Source of the DNA: Bacteroidaceae bacterium
Lineage (GTDB): Bacteria; Bacteroidota; Bacteroidia; Bacteroidales; Bacteroidaceae
Reading direction: 5' to 3'
Length of the DNA stretch: 60,055 nt
NCBI GenBank assembly: GCA_017615245.1
Contig: JAGAAL010000001.1
Location: 1 to 60,055 of the forward strand
The notes beneath the pieces are model-generated. The model was given only the letters and a program-made list of their open reading frames with translations. It was not told the origin of the DNA and made no database searches. Positions 43,987 to 54,003 of this stretch are shown here, piece by piece. The position numbers and the translations under genes are program-made. The number at the start of each line of letters is the position of its first letter. Position 1 is the stretch's first letter.

Positions 43987-46900
43987 ATGAAACGTATTGT
44001 TAGAATTATTTCACTAATTGCCATTATTGGTATGATGAATGTATCAGATTTGTTTGCCCAGACCACTTATGAGTCGATGTGGGCAGAAGTAGAAAAGGTG
44101 GCAGAGAAGGATCTTCCCCGCCAAGTAACTGAAAAAACGCAGCTGATTTACAACAAAGCGCGTAAAGAGAAGAACTTCCCGCAGATGATGAAGGCGTGGG
44201 TTCGTATCGTAGAGACCAAAAGCACGATCGATGCCGACAGTTTCCGTCTGGCCGACATCCGTCCTGCCGACTACACCACACCTACTGAGGAAGCTATCTA
44301 CAACGCCATCATGGGTTCGGGCTATCTGGCCATGCGTAACAACAACTCCATTAGGAAAGATGAGGATAGTGTGGCTCACTACACCAAGATGGGTAACGAG
44401 TTGCTCGCAAAGAGTTTAAAAGATAAAAAGGAACTCGCGCGCGAGAAAGCATCCGACTACCTCCCTCTGTTCACCCTTCACGAGGACAGCCGCCTATTTG
44501 GTCACGACCTGCTGAGCGTACTGACTCGCTTCGCTTGGTTACGCTGCACGGAAAATGAATTGAGGTTCTATGAAGATGCAAGAGATTTCTACAAGCAGGA
44601 AAACAATCGTGAGGCCTACACCCTGATGCAGCTGGAGTGTCTCGACATAGAGGAAATGCCAGCAGCAAAGCACGAAAAGGCGCTGTTGGCATTGTTGGAA
44701 GAGTCGAAAGGTCTTGAGGCAGCAGCCGATGTTGCATTGGCCTATGCAGAATCTCTGGAAGAACAAATCAATAGCTCTCGCAATCCCGACAGCAAAGAAA
44801 CCAAACTCGCCAAACGCGACCAGCTGCTGGCGTTTGTACGTGATGCACAGGTTCAGTACAAAGACTCCAAACTGGTGAACTGCTTCAAGATAATCGAGAA
44901 GAACATGCTGCATGGAAGCATCCAGTTCAGTGCTACGGGCGAAGACGTCATCGCCAATCGTCCGTTCACCTTCAAGCTGACCTATACAAATATGTCGGGC
45001 GTGAAACTCAGCATTCGACAGTATAACGGAAAAGACAACTACGGCCGACTGAAGCTGGACGGCAAACTGATTCTGGAACGCAACTACACCTTCACCAACG
45101 ATGAGAAAACACGTGCACGTATCGCCCAGAACCTACCCTACGATGGTGAGTTCACGGACAAGCTGACCCTGCCTGCCGACCACTATGTGGCCATCATGGA
45201 GAATGGTGGTGTCAGCGAAGCCAGAGAATTCCGTCTTTCAACCATCCGTCTCACCGACCTGAGTCTGCCTGGCCGTAAACACATCTTCACCGTAGTCGAT
45301 GCAGTGACAGGACGTCCGGTCAAGGGAGCAACGGTCTATCTTACGACTGGCAACCAAGAAGCCATATCACTCAAATGCAACGATAACGGAGAATGCACCT
45401 TCACTGCCCCAGAACGGAAATACTACACCGCATACGCCTATCTACAACAAAATGACCGCACAGAAACAATTGGTGTATCGGGCTACAATCTCAGCGAGAA
45501 ACCTGAGGTCACAGGACGTCTGAACATCTTTACCGACCGCGCCATCTATCGTCCTGGACAGAAAGCCCTCGTGGGTGTGATAGCCTATCAGAGCGATGGC
45601 GACGAATCCGAAATCCTGCCATTTACCGACTTAGAGGTCTGGCTCGATGATGCCAACGGCCAGACCGTAGAGACCACGACCGTCAAGACCAACGAATGGG
45701 GAACAGCTGACGTCGAGTTCACCATTCCGAAAGACCGCCTGCCTGGCAACTACCACGTCGCGGTTAACTTCGAGGGACCAAAAGGCGAACATTCCCCTTC
45801 TATAACCCAGCATATCAGGGTCGAGGAATACAAGCGTCCTACCTTCGAAGTATCGAACAAGAGCACAGACGAGGAGCGCGAGATTACCTTTGGCGACTCC
45901 GTACACGTCACCTTCAACGCCAAGAGCCTCACAGGTGTGCCTGTTCAGGGTGCAACCGTGAAATACACGCTCTCGAGTGCCAACACCAACTACCGCAGTT
46001 GGTATTCAGTCCGTTGGGAAGAGATAGAAACCGGTGAACTGACTACCGACGATGAAGGAAATGCAAAGGTTGCGTTTCGCATTGCCGAGAATGAGCTTAA
46101 CGCAGAGTTGGATCGTGTCGTACGTTATCAGCTGAAAGCCGAAATCACAGACGTTGCTGGCGAGAGTCACGAGACGTACTATTACACAGCCGTATCAAAA
46201 CGTGGCTTCAGCCTTTCATATAGTGGCCGTTCGAGCTACGACACCTCCAAGCCTGTCGAAGCCAAGGTAAAAGCCTTTAATGCCAGCCACGAAGAGTTGA
46301 CCGTGAGCGGCTCCTACACCGTTCGCAAGCGCAATTCAGACAAGAACGACCCCGCACTCTACAATGGTGAATTCACAACCAACCAGAACATCGTCATTCC
46401 TTCGCTCCCGATGGGAACCTACAAGTTCGAATTCAAGGCTAAGGACTCTCATGGCAACGAAATCACAGAGACTGAGGACATCAGCTTCTACAACACCAAC
46501 GAAGCTGTCACACCAGGCAGCAAGATGGACAAAGCACGTACTGACTTCGACCACGATTTCAGTGTAACAGAGAATTATAATTTCTCAGAAAGCAAGCCAG
46601 CCGTATTCTACTTCTCGCCACTCGAGGACGATGCCTACGTATCCTATACTATCATTGCAAACGGCAAAGTCATGGAACGCAAGTTCCTTACCCTCGACCG
46701 TAAGCTGTACAAGTTCACCATCAACTACCAGCGAGCCTACGGTGACGGCATCTGTGTGGTTCTTGGTTATGTACGCAACGGCCATGTTTACTCTAACACA
46801 CACACTTTCAGCTACTCAAGACCCGATACCAATCTGCGCTTCACGTGGAAGACGTTCCGCGACAAACTCACACCTGGCCAGAAGGAGACATGGGTACTCA

Positions 46901-49743
46901 CCGTGAAGGATAAAGACGGCCGTCCAGTCAATGCTGCCGAGATGATGGCGACGATGTACGACGCCTCGCTCGATGCGTTCGCAACCAACAACTGGTGGTT
47001 CTACATCAATCGCTACAGCGGTATCGACCGTGGTTCGTTCGCAACCTCTAATGGAAGCCACCGTACCGTATTCACCATCCGTCACCTCCTCGACACGCCC
47101 GAGTTGATGTACAGAGAGTTCGACGAACTGACATCCTACTTCTCCTACCTTGGCATGCGTCCTGTGATGTATCGAAGCAACATGCGCTTGAGAGGGGCTG
47201 CAGGTGCAAATGGCATAGCTATACCTATAGCAGAAATCTCGATGGCAAAACAAACCATCGATATGGAAGAGTTCGAAGGCTTGGAGATGACTTCTGTCGA
47301 TGAAGCCTTGCAGGGACGTATCGCAGGACTTGATATCGTGATGGATAGTGGAAACTTGGGAAGTGGCTCAACGCGCCTCAGAGGAAGTTCTGCCGCAGGT
47401 ATGGTATTAGAACCACAAAAACCTATCGAGATGCGCAGCAACTTCGCTGAGACTGCCTTCTTTTGTCCTCACCTGCTGACAGACGAGAACGGTGATGTTC
47501 ACATCAGCTTCACCCTTCCTGAGAGCCTCACACGCTGGAAGTTCCTGGGATTCGCCCACACGAAGGATGTTCGCTACGGAAACGTCGATACGACCATCGT
47601 GGCAAAGAAAGACTTCATGATTCAACCTAACATGCCTCGCTTCGTCCGCGAAGGCGATAAAGTCAGCATCGCATCACGTATAGTCAACCAGAGCGAAACG
47701 ACACAGACCACCACCGTACGCTTCATCATCAAGGATGCCGATACCGATGAAATCATCTGGGCAGAGAAGAAAGAAGTCGTTGTCGAGGCAGGCAAGACCG
47801 CACAGGCTGTCTTCAACTACAACGTATCCGACCGCTTCCCACTCCTCATCTGCGAAATCACAGCCGAGAGTGCCGACTTCACCGACGGCGAGCGCAACTA
47901 TCTGCCTGTACTCTCATCAAAGAAATATGTGACTGAAGCCGCTCCGTTTTATGTATTCCGCGGCGAAAACAAGAACGTAGACCTCAGCAGCCTGTTCAAC
48001 GAGAACAGCGCGACAGCCACTCAGAAGCGTATGGTGCTCGAGTTCACAGCTAACCCCACTTGGACTGTCATCGAATCACTCGCATGTATCAAGTTGCCTG
48101 AGTACGACAACGCACCATGTTTCGCTGCTTCGCTCTATTCCAACACGATGGGACAGCGCATTGCAGCTCAGATTCCAGGATTCTACGACATCCTCAAGAG
48201 CCAGACTGTAGAAAGCGATTCAGAACTCAGCAAAGACGAGGACCTGAAAGACATCGTGCTCAAGGAGTCACCTTGGTTGCGCGACGCATTGAAAGAGAAG
48301 AACCAACGTGCCGAACTCATCGACTTCTTCGACGAGCAACTCATGACACAACGTATCAGCACCGCCAGGAAACGTCTGCAACACCTGCAGAACCGCGACG
48401 GCTCATGGAGCTGGTTCGATGGCATGGATGGCAGCTACTACATCACAGAGGCTGTCGTTGAAGACCTCATTCTCCTCGCATCCGACGACGACGAAGTGAA
48501 GAAGATGACAGAAAAAGGACTTGCATACCTCGACAAAGAAAATCTGTCCGACTACAAGGAAATGAAGCGCCTCGGGTTTAAGCTGCAAACCTCTGAGAAA
48601 GTACTCCGTTATCTCTATCTCTCAGCCTTGATGCCTGATCGCAAAGTCAGCAGCGACATCAAGAAGATGCGTGAGGAATACCTTACTATCCTCGAGAAGC
48701 AGACACGTACGTTCACCATCTACGGCAAAGCCAACGGAGCCTTCATCCTGCAAGCCTTCGGACATACGAAGAAAGCCCAGGAGTTCCTGCAGTCAGCAGT
48801 CGAATACAGTATCACCAAACCAGGCATGGGACGCTATTACGCCACCGATAAGGCACAGTACTCATGGCGCGACAACAAGATTCCAACTCACCTCGCAGCC
48901 ATGAAGGCCATCCGCGGCTCTGAGCGTACCGACCGCACCCTCCTCCTCGCAGACATGCAGGTATGGTTACTGCGTCAGAAGCAAAGCCAGCAGTGGGACA
49001 GCCCAATGAACACCATCGGCGCCATCCAGTTCCTCTTGGAAGAGGAGGCGAATAAGCCTAATGGAGCTAATGGAGCCTATGAGAGAAGTCTTCCTAACTT
49101 CTCCCTCGACGGTACGCGTCTCAGCACACCTATCGACACCACGAAGTTCCTGGCTGAACAGTTAGGTTATGTGAAGACACAAGTTGACAACAGCCTCGTC
49201 AATGGAGGTATCCGCCAACTCAACGTACAGTCCACAGAGGCCCTCACAGGCAATGAAGCCTTTGACCGCGGCCCGTCGTCCATCTCATGGGGAGCTGTCT
49301 ACACCCAGTTCAATGAAGAACTGACCAACCTCAAGAACCAGTCGTCAGGCGAATTGCAGATTACCCGTCGCATCATGAAAGACGGCAAGGACCTTGAAGG
49401 AACGCTCCACGTAGGTGATAAAGTGACAGTACGCCTTACCGTCAAGGCCGACCGCGATATGGACTTCGTACAGATCCGCTCACAGCATCCAGCATGCTTC
49501 GAGCCAACCAACCAGCTGTCAGGTTATCGCTTCATGGGTGGTCTCGGAGGCTATGTAGCCCGTCACGATGCATCTACCGATGTCTTCTTCGACAAATTCC
49601 GTAAGGGAAGCGTCACCTACGACCTCGAGTTCTACGTGACACGCACAGGTGAATACCTCTCAGGTATCGCCACAGCCCAGTGTGCCTACGCTCCAGAATT
49701 TGTTGCACACACTGGTGGCGACAAGGTCGTTGTAGGGGAATAA
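43987..49743 (+). CDS. Giant alpha-2-macroglobulin family protein with a SusC plug-like segment before the A2M domain
   Basis: This is a 1918-residue exported protein with a signal peptide ending at LFAQ (residue 25). The N-terminal part (about 26-320) is helical. MG domains follow (ITQHIRVEEYKRPTFEV near 610; FTDRAIYRPGQKALVGV near 515 is the MG2 signature). The A2M domain begins FAETAFFCPHLLTDENGDVH near 1155, and a helical thioester-type domain ends the chain. The thioester motif CxEQ is absent at the expected place. At residues about 1104-1135 lies SVDEALQGRIAGLDIVMDSG followed by NLGSGSTRLRGSS, the plug signature of SusC-type receptors. It occupies the position of the protease bait region. 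Bacterial macroglobulins are thought to trap proteases; the role here is inferred. Confidence 0.9.
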   Translation: MKRIVRIISLIAIIGMMNVSDLFAQTTYESMWAEVEKVAEKDLPRQVTEKTQLIYNKARKEKNFPQMMKAWVRIVETKSTIDADSFRLADIRPADYTTPTEEAIYNAIMGSGYLAMRNNNSIRKDEDSVAHYTKMGNELLAKSLKDKKELAREKASDYLPLFTLHEDSRLFGHDLLSVLTRFAWLRCTENELRFYEDARDFYKQENNREAYTLMQLECLDIEEMPAAKHEKALLALLEESKGLEAAADVALAYAESLEEQINSSRNPDSKETKLAKRDQLLAFVRDAQVQYKDSKLVNCFKIIEKNMLHGSIQFSATGEDVIANRPFTFKLTYTNMSGVKLSIRQYNGKDNYGRLKLDGKLILERNYTFTNDEKTRARIAQNLPYDGEFTDKLTLPADHYVAIMENGGVSEAREFRLSTIRLTDLSLPGRKHIFTVVDAVTGRPVKGATVYLTTGNQEAISLKCNDNGECTFTAPERKYYTAYAYLQQNDRTETIGVSGYNLSEKPEVTGRLNIFTDRAIYRPGQKALVGVIAYQSDGDESEILPFTDLEVWLDDANGQTVETTTVKTNEWGTADVEFTIPKDRLPGNYHVAVNFEGPKGEHSPSITQHIRVEEYKRPTFEVSNKSTDEEREITFGDSVHVTFNAKSLTGVPVQGATVKYTLSSANTNYRSWYSVRWEEIETGELTTDDEGNAKVAFRIAENELNAELDRVVRYQLKAEITDVAGESHETYYYTAVSKRGFSLSYSGRSSYDTSKPVEAKVKAFNASHEELTVSGSYTVRKRNSDKNDPALYNGEFTTNQNIVIPSLPMGTYKFEFKAKDSHGNEITETEDISFYNTNEAVTPGSKMDKARTDFDHDFSVTENYNFSESKPAVFYFSPLEDDAYVSYTIIANGKVMERKFLTLDRKLYKFTINYQRAYGDGICVVLGYVRNGHVYSNTHTFSYSRPDTNLRFTWKTFRDKLTPGQKETWVLTVKDKDGRPVNAAEMMATMYDASLDAFATNNWWFYINRYSGIDRGSFATSNGSHRTVFTIRHLLDTPELMYREFDELTSYFSYLGMRPVMYRSNMRLRGAAGANGIAIPIAEISMAKQTIDMEEFEGLEMTSVDEALQGRIAGLDIVMDSGNLGSGSTRLRGSSAAGMVLEPQKPIEMRSNFAETAFFCPHLLTDENGDVHISFTLPESLTRWKFLGFAHTKDVRYGNVDTTIVAKKDFMIQPNMPRFVREGDKVSIASRIVNQSETTQTTTVRFIIKDADTDEIIWAEKKEVVVEAGKTAQAVFNYNVSDRFPLLICEITAESADFTDGERNYLPVLSSKKYVTEAAPFYVFRGENKNVDLSSLFNENSATATQKRMVLEFTANPTWTVIESLACIKLPEYDNAPCFAASLYSNTMGQRIAAQIPGFYDILKSQTVESDSELSKDEDLKDIVLKESPWLRDALKEKNQRAELIDFFDEQLMTQRISTARKRLQHLQNRDGSWSWFDGMDGSYYITEAVVEDLILLASDDDEVKKMTEKGLAYLDKENLSDYKEMKRLGFKLQTSEKVLRYLYLSALMPDRKVSSDIKKMREEYLTILEKQTRTFTIYGKANGAFILQAFGHTKKAQEFLQSAVEYSITKPGMGRYYATDKAQYSWRDNKIPTHLAAMKAIRGSERTDRTLLLADMQVWLLRQKQSQQWDSPMNTIGAIQFLLEEEANKPNGANGAYERSLPNFSLDGTRLSTPIDTTKFLAEQLGYVKTQVDNSLVNGGIRQLNVQSTEALTGNEAFDRGPSSISWGAVYTQFNEELTNLKNQSSGELQITRRIMKDGKDLEGTLHVGDKVTVRLTVKADRDMDFVQIRSQHPACFEPTNQLSGYRFMGGLGGYVARHDASTDVFFDKFRKGSVTYDLEFYVTRTGEYLSGIATAQCAYAPEFVAHTGGDKVVVGE

Positions 49744-49824
49744 ACACACAAGTTTTATGATTAGTGTGCATATTCCGTGAAAGTGCCACACAATAGCACT
49801 TAGCGAACTTTAATTGTCAAAAAT

Positions 49825-49866
49825 ACACGCATTTTTTGTCCAATGTGCAAAAATGCGTGTTTTTTG
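49825..49866 (+). terminator. Rho-independent terminator of the macroglobulin gene
   Basis: ACACGCATTTTT (49825-49836) pairs exactly with AAAAATGCGTGT (49849-49860) across 12 nt, followed by TTTTT. It lies 82 bp after the stop codon. Confidence 0.85.
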
Positions 49867-49942
49867 TTGCACACTCAAAAAAATCTTGTGAATTTTCGGA
49901 AAAAAGTTGTGGTTTTCTTATTCATAATTGAAAGAATAACTG

Positions 49943-49950
49943 TAATTTTG
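49943..49950 (+). promoter_or_regulatory. -7 box of acyl-CoA synthetase gene
   Basis: TAATTTTG lies 21 nt before the ATG at 49972. The longer ORF form (from 49843) would run through the terminator and this box, which supports the ATG at 49972. Confidence 0.5.
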
Positions 49951-49971
49951 CAGTCACAAAAGAAAATAGGC

Positions 49972-51648
49972 ATGATTGAGCATTTCTTAAAACAGGCAGA
50001 ATTTAGTAGCATGGAAGACTTCGAACGCAACTTTGAGTTCGTCGTTCCCCCACGTTTCAACTTCGCTTATGACATCATGGACCGCTGGGCCGAAGAGCAA
50101 CCGGCAAAGCTCGCGCTGCTTTGGACCAACGATAAAGGAGAGGAACACCGTTTTACCTTTGCCGACATGAAGCGGATGAGCGACAACATCGTGTCGTACC
50201 TCACGGGTATCGGCGTCAAGAAAGACGATATGGTGATGTGCATCCTGAAACGCCGTTACCAGTTCTGGCCGCTCATCATCGCGCTACATAAGATAGGTGC
50301 CGTCATCATCCCTGCCACCTATCTGCTGACTGACAAGGATATAATCTATCGTTGCCACGAAGCCGATATCAAAACCATCATCGCATGTGGTGACGAAGAA
50401 ATCATCGAACACATTAATGCTGCCTACCCCGAATGCCCGTCTGTGCAGCAGCGCATCAGCATCGGTCCAGAAATACCAGAAGGCTGGCTCGCACTTACAG
50501 AGGAAGACATTCAGAACGGACATGGAGCCATCGACCCAGCTGTAGCAGAATTGCGTGAGAAGCACTACGGAGGCAGTCAGGACCACATGATCATGTATTT
50601 CACCAGCGGAACGAGCGGCGAACCGAAGATGGTGATCCACGACTATAACTATGCACTTGCCCACCTCACCACTGCTGCCTTCTGGCACAACGTGAAGCCC
50701 GACAGCCTGCATTTCACCGTATCGGACACAGGATGGGGCAAAGCCGTATGGGGTAAGCTCTACGGACAATGGATTGTGGGTGCAGCCGTATTCGTGTACG
50801 ACCACGACATTTTCCGCCCAGCCGATGTGCTCAAACGGATGGAGACCTATCGCATTACATCGTTCTGCGCACCGCCAACCATCTATCGCTATCTCATCCG
50901 CGAAGATCTTAGTAAATACGACCTCAGCGCCCTCAACTATGTCACCACAGCAGGCGAGGCTCTCAATCCTTCAGTATCAGAGAAGTTCTTCCAACTGACA
51001 GGTCTCCGCATCCATGAGGGATTCGGACAGACAGAGACCACCTGTACCCTTGGTACATTCAGTTGGATGCCTGTCAAACCAGGTAGCATGGGTAAGCCCA
51101 ATCCGCAGTACGACATCCGTCTGATGATTGACGGTCGTGAAGTTGGGAATGACGAAGTAGGCGAAATCGTAGTGCGTACAGCAGAGAAAGTTCCTATCGG
51201 ATTGTTCAACGAATACTATCGCAATGCCGAACTCACCAAGGAGGTATGGCATGACGGTTACTATCATACAGGCGACCTCGCAACCCGCGATGCTGATGGC
51301 TACTATTGGTACGTAGGACGTCACGACGATGTCATCAAGAGTGCCGGCTACCGCATCGGTCCATTCGAAGTGGAGAGCGCCCTGATGACCCACCCTGCCG
51401 TCCTTGAATGTGCTGTCACAGCCGTTCCAGACCCACAGCGTGGTCAGGCGGTCAAGGCGACCGTAGTCCTTGCCAAAGGATGGGAGCACATGAAGAGCAA
51501 GCGTAGCTTCCCACACGAGCTCAAGGAACACGTGAAGAGCGTCACAGCCGCTTACAAGGCTCCGCGCATCATCGAGTTCGTCGACGAACTGCCAAAAACC
51601 ATCAGCGGAAAAATCCGACGAGTGGAAATCCGCGGAGATAAAGAATAA
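49972..51648 (+). CDS. AMP-forming acyl-CoA synthetase (acetyl/medium-chain type)
   Basis: The enzyme has about 558 residues and belongs to the ANL superfamily; it activates a carboxylic acid with ATP and CoA. Motifs are MYFTSGTSGEPKMVIHD (phosphate loop, near 205), EGFGQTETTCTLG (A5), YHTGDLATRDADGYYWYVGR (A7/A8), DDVIKSAGYRIGPFEVE (hinge) and PKTISGKIRRVE with the catalytic Lys. The opening FVVPPRFNFAYDIMDRWAEE resembles medium-chain synthetases of the ACSM type more than canonical Acs. The substrate cannot be fixed from sequence. It is monocistronic between two terminators. Confidence 0.9.
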   Translation: MIEHFLKQAEFSSMEDFERNFEFVVPPRFNFAYDIMDRWAEEQPAKLALLWTNDKGEEHRFTFADMKRMSDNIVSYLTGIGVKKDDMVMCILKRRYQFWPLIIALHKIGAVIIPATYLLTDKDIIYRCHEADIKTIIACGDEEIIEHINAAYPECPSVQQRISIGPEIPEGWLALTEEDIQNGHGAIDPAVAELREKHYGGSQDHMIMYFTSGTSGEPKMVIHDYNYALAHLTTAAFWHNVKPDSLHFTVSDTGWGKAVWGKLYGQWIVGAAVFVYDHDIFRPADVLKRMETYRITSFCAPPTIYRYLIREDLSKYDLSALNYVTTAGEALNPSVSEKFFQLTGLRIHEGFGQTETTCTLGTFSWMPVKPGSMGKPNPQYDIRLMIDGREVGNDEVGEIVVRTAEKVPIGLFNEYYRNAELTKEVWHDGYYHTGDLATRDADGYYWYVGRHDDVIKSAGYRIGPFEVESALMTHPAVLECAVTAVPDPQRGQAVKATVVLAKGWEHMKSKRSFPHELKEHVKSVTAAYKAPRIIEFVDELPKTISGKIRRVEIRGDKE

Positions 51649-51653
51649 AGGGA

Positions 51654-51679
51654 AAAGGAGCAAGTTGCTCCTTTTTTTT
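51654..51679 (+). terminator. Rho-independent terminator of acyl-CoA synthetase gene
   Basis: AAAGGAGC (51654-51661) pairs with GCTCCTTT (51667-51674) around AAGTT, and the T-run continues to 51679. It lies 6 bp after the stop. Confidence 0.9.
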
Positions 51680-51722
51680 ATGCTTTTTCGTGAAAAAGTT
51701 TCGGGTTATAGGAAATTATTAC

Positions 51723-51730
51723 TATCTTTG
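51723..51730 (+). promoter_or_regulatory. -7 box of the GH43 gene
   Basis: TATCTTTG lies 27 nt before the ATG at 51758. A possible -33 element TTTC is 20 bp upstream. Confidence 0.6.
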
Positions 51731-51757
51731 CGCCATTAACTAACAAATCCATTTGGC

Positions 51758-53989
51758 ATGAAAGGATTATTACTGACTATAGTAGCATTGATGGGTACGG
51801 CTACGGGGACGTGGGCTTATGATGGCGACAGCATCATCTGGATGAAGGCTTCGCAAATGGGGGCGGTGTATAAGACGACATCTGCTAGTCGTGTGAGTGT
51901 GCACGACCCTTCAATCGTGGTCGACAAAAACACATCGACAGGCGCTAAGACGTATTATATCTTTGGATCGCATCGTGCCTGTGCCCGTACGACTGACATG
52001 AAGAACTGGACAAGTCAGTCGTGGAACTACGGCGTGGTGCAAGCAAATGGAAGCGTGACCTCTACCACCAACTTCGCAGGGGTGTTCAAGACGAACCAGA
52101 CGAAAAAGGTGAAGGTGCTGAAAGACGGCGTAGAAACGGAAGTGACATTTGGTAACTTCGACTGTGAAGCATGGCGCTATACCCAGAACAACCCATCGTT
52201 GGGCGGCAATCAATGGGCACCCGATGTACTGTGGAACCCTCACATGGGAAAATGGTGCATGTATATGAGTCTGAATGGAGACAACTGGCGCTCTGTGATT
52301 GCGATGCTGACAGCCGACAAGATTACAGGACCGTATGTGTATCAGGGACCTGTGGTGTACTCAGGATTCCAATGGAGCGATCCTGCCGATCAGACATATA
52401 AGAAGACCGATCTGGAACTGGTTATCGGCACCCAGACGAGTTTGCCTGCACGCTATAACGTGGGAGGCAGCTGGGGCCGCAGATGGCCCAATAACATCGA
52501 CCCTTGTGTGTTTTTCGACGAGGAGGGTGAGCTATGGATGGCGTACGGCTCGTGGAGCGGAGGCATCTTCATGCTGAAACTCGACAAAACGACTGGTCTT
52601 CGCGACTACACCACCACCTATCCTGGCACGAACAACAACTCAGACGGAGTGACGAGCGACCCTTACTTCGGCAAGAAGATAGCAGGCGGCTACTATGTGT
52701 CGGGCGAAGGAGCCTACATCGAACATATCGGCAACTACTACTACCTGTTTGTGACCCACGGAGGACTTGAAGCCTCAAAAGGCTATGAGATGCACTACTA
52801 CCGTTCGAAGAATCCCAATGGACCATATACCGACGGAAGCAGCACCAGCGCCATCTTCCCCAGCTATATGATGAACTACGGACCAAGTGCAGCCACCACT
52901 CGCGGCATGAAGATTGTGGGTTCGCACCAATGGGACACAATGAAATACGCCGAGATGAGTCAGGGACACAACTCCGTGCTTCTAGATGATGACGGACGTG
53001 CCTATCTTATCTATCACACACGTTTCAACTCAGGCAATGAAGGGTTTGAGGACCGTGTACACCAACTGTTTGTAAACGAGAAAGGATGGTTGGTTGCCTC
53101 ACCTTTTGAGTTCAACGGCCTGACGGGTGTAAATGCCCAATTTACCCAAGGGATGATAGACTCGACTGAGATTTGTACCAAACAGCAAATTATCGGCACC
53201 TATCAGGTGATGATGCATCCTTACAAGGTGGACTATGCGAATAACGCCTTTTCGACTCCAGGCATTGCAGTTTTGAAAACAAACGGCAGCATCACAGGAG
53301 ACTATATCGGCACTTGGCGACGCAAGGCTGGCACATCGTATATCACCTTGAAGATCCGCCCCAAGGGAACATCTTCTACAGATGCGGTAGAGTACTACGG
53401 TGTGGTTGTACCACAGGTATTCAGTGGCACGAATGCGACAACTGTCGCTTTCACAGCCATCTCTTCTGCAGGAGTGAGCGTATGGGGAAGTAATATGGAC
53501 GGCAACTATGCGGTAGATTACAACTACACGAATGTCGTGAAGGACAATATGCCTGTAACCGCACGCCAACTCATCAAGACAGACATAGACCTCAGCATCA
53601 AGGGGCTGAAATATGGAGCAAGTGTCAGTTGGACATCCGACCAGCCTGACCTATTTACAGACGAAGGCAAGCTGATGGTTCCTTACGAAGCAGATGGCGA
53701 TACTGCTGTTGTGGTCGGTCTAAACTGCATCGTTCAAAAAGACAACTATGCATACAGCTATAAACGGCAGGTACGCATCCGCACCTTCAAGTCAAACCTC
53801 CCCGTGAAGGAAGATGTGAACCGCGATGGAATAGTCGACACGCAGGATGTGCTCTGCATCTATCAGTATATCCAGAATGGTTCACTTCCCATTGAAGGGA
53901 AGACGGAAGGGGGCTGTGATGTGAACGGTGACGGAATAGTGGACACACAAGATGTGCTGATGATATACCAGCATATTCTCATGCAATAA
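51758..53989 (+). CDS. GH43 family (endo-arabinanase-like) secreted enzyme with C-terminal dockerin type I
   Basis: This is a 743-residue protein with a signal peptide ending at TWAY (residue about 21). The five-bladed propeller shows SVHDPSIVVD (catalytic base Asp), NNIDPCVFFDEEGELWMAYGSWSGG and VSGEGAYIEHIGNYYYLF (acid Glu), and later MSQGHNSVLLDDDGRAYLIYHTRF. Then comes a beta domain (about 480-590) of the type found behind GH43 arabinanases. The last about 60 residues hold two copies of the calcium-binding dockerin loop (DVNRDGIVDTQDVLCIYQYI and DVNGDGIVDTQDVLMIYQHI). It probably cleaves arabinan side chains of pectin outside the cell. Confidence 0.87.
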   Translation: MKGLLLTIVALMGTATGTWAYDGDSIIWMKASQMGAVYKTTSASRVSVHDPSIVVDKNTSTGAKTYYIFGSHRACARTTDMKNWTSQSWNYGVVQANGSVTSTTNFAGVFKTNQTKKVKVLKDGVETEVTFGNFDCEAWRYTQNNPSLGGNQWAPDVLWNPHMGKWCMYMSLNGDNWRSVIAMLTADKITGPYVYQGPVVYSGFQWSDPADQTYKKTDLELVIGTQTSLPARYNVGGSWGRRWPNNIDPCVFFDEEGELWMAYGSWSGGIFMLKLDKTTGLRDYTTTYPGTNNNSDGVTSDPYFGKKIAGGYYVSGEGAYIEHIGNYYYLFVTHGGLEASKGYEMHYYRSKNPNGPYTDGSSTSAIFPSYMMNYGPSAATTRGMKIVGSHQWDTMKYAEMSQGHNSVLLDDDGRAYLIYHTRFNSGNEGFEDRVHQLFVNEKGWLVASPFEFNGLTGVNAQFTQGMIDSTEICTKQQIIGTYQVMMHPYKVDYANNAFSTPGIAVLKTNGSITGDYIGTWRRKAGTSYITLKIRPKGTSSTDAVEYYGVVVPQVFSGTNATTVAFTAISSAGVSVWGSNMDGNYAVDYNYTNVVKDNMPVTARQLIKTDIDLSIKGLKYGASVSWTSDQPDLFTDEGKLMVPYEADGDTAVVVGLNCIVQKDNYAYSYKRQVRIRTFKSNLPVKEDVNRDGIVDTQDVLCIYQYIQNGSLPIEGKTEGGCDVNGDGIVDTQDVLMIYQHILMQ

Positions 53990-54003
53990 ACAGGTATCAC
54001 CTT

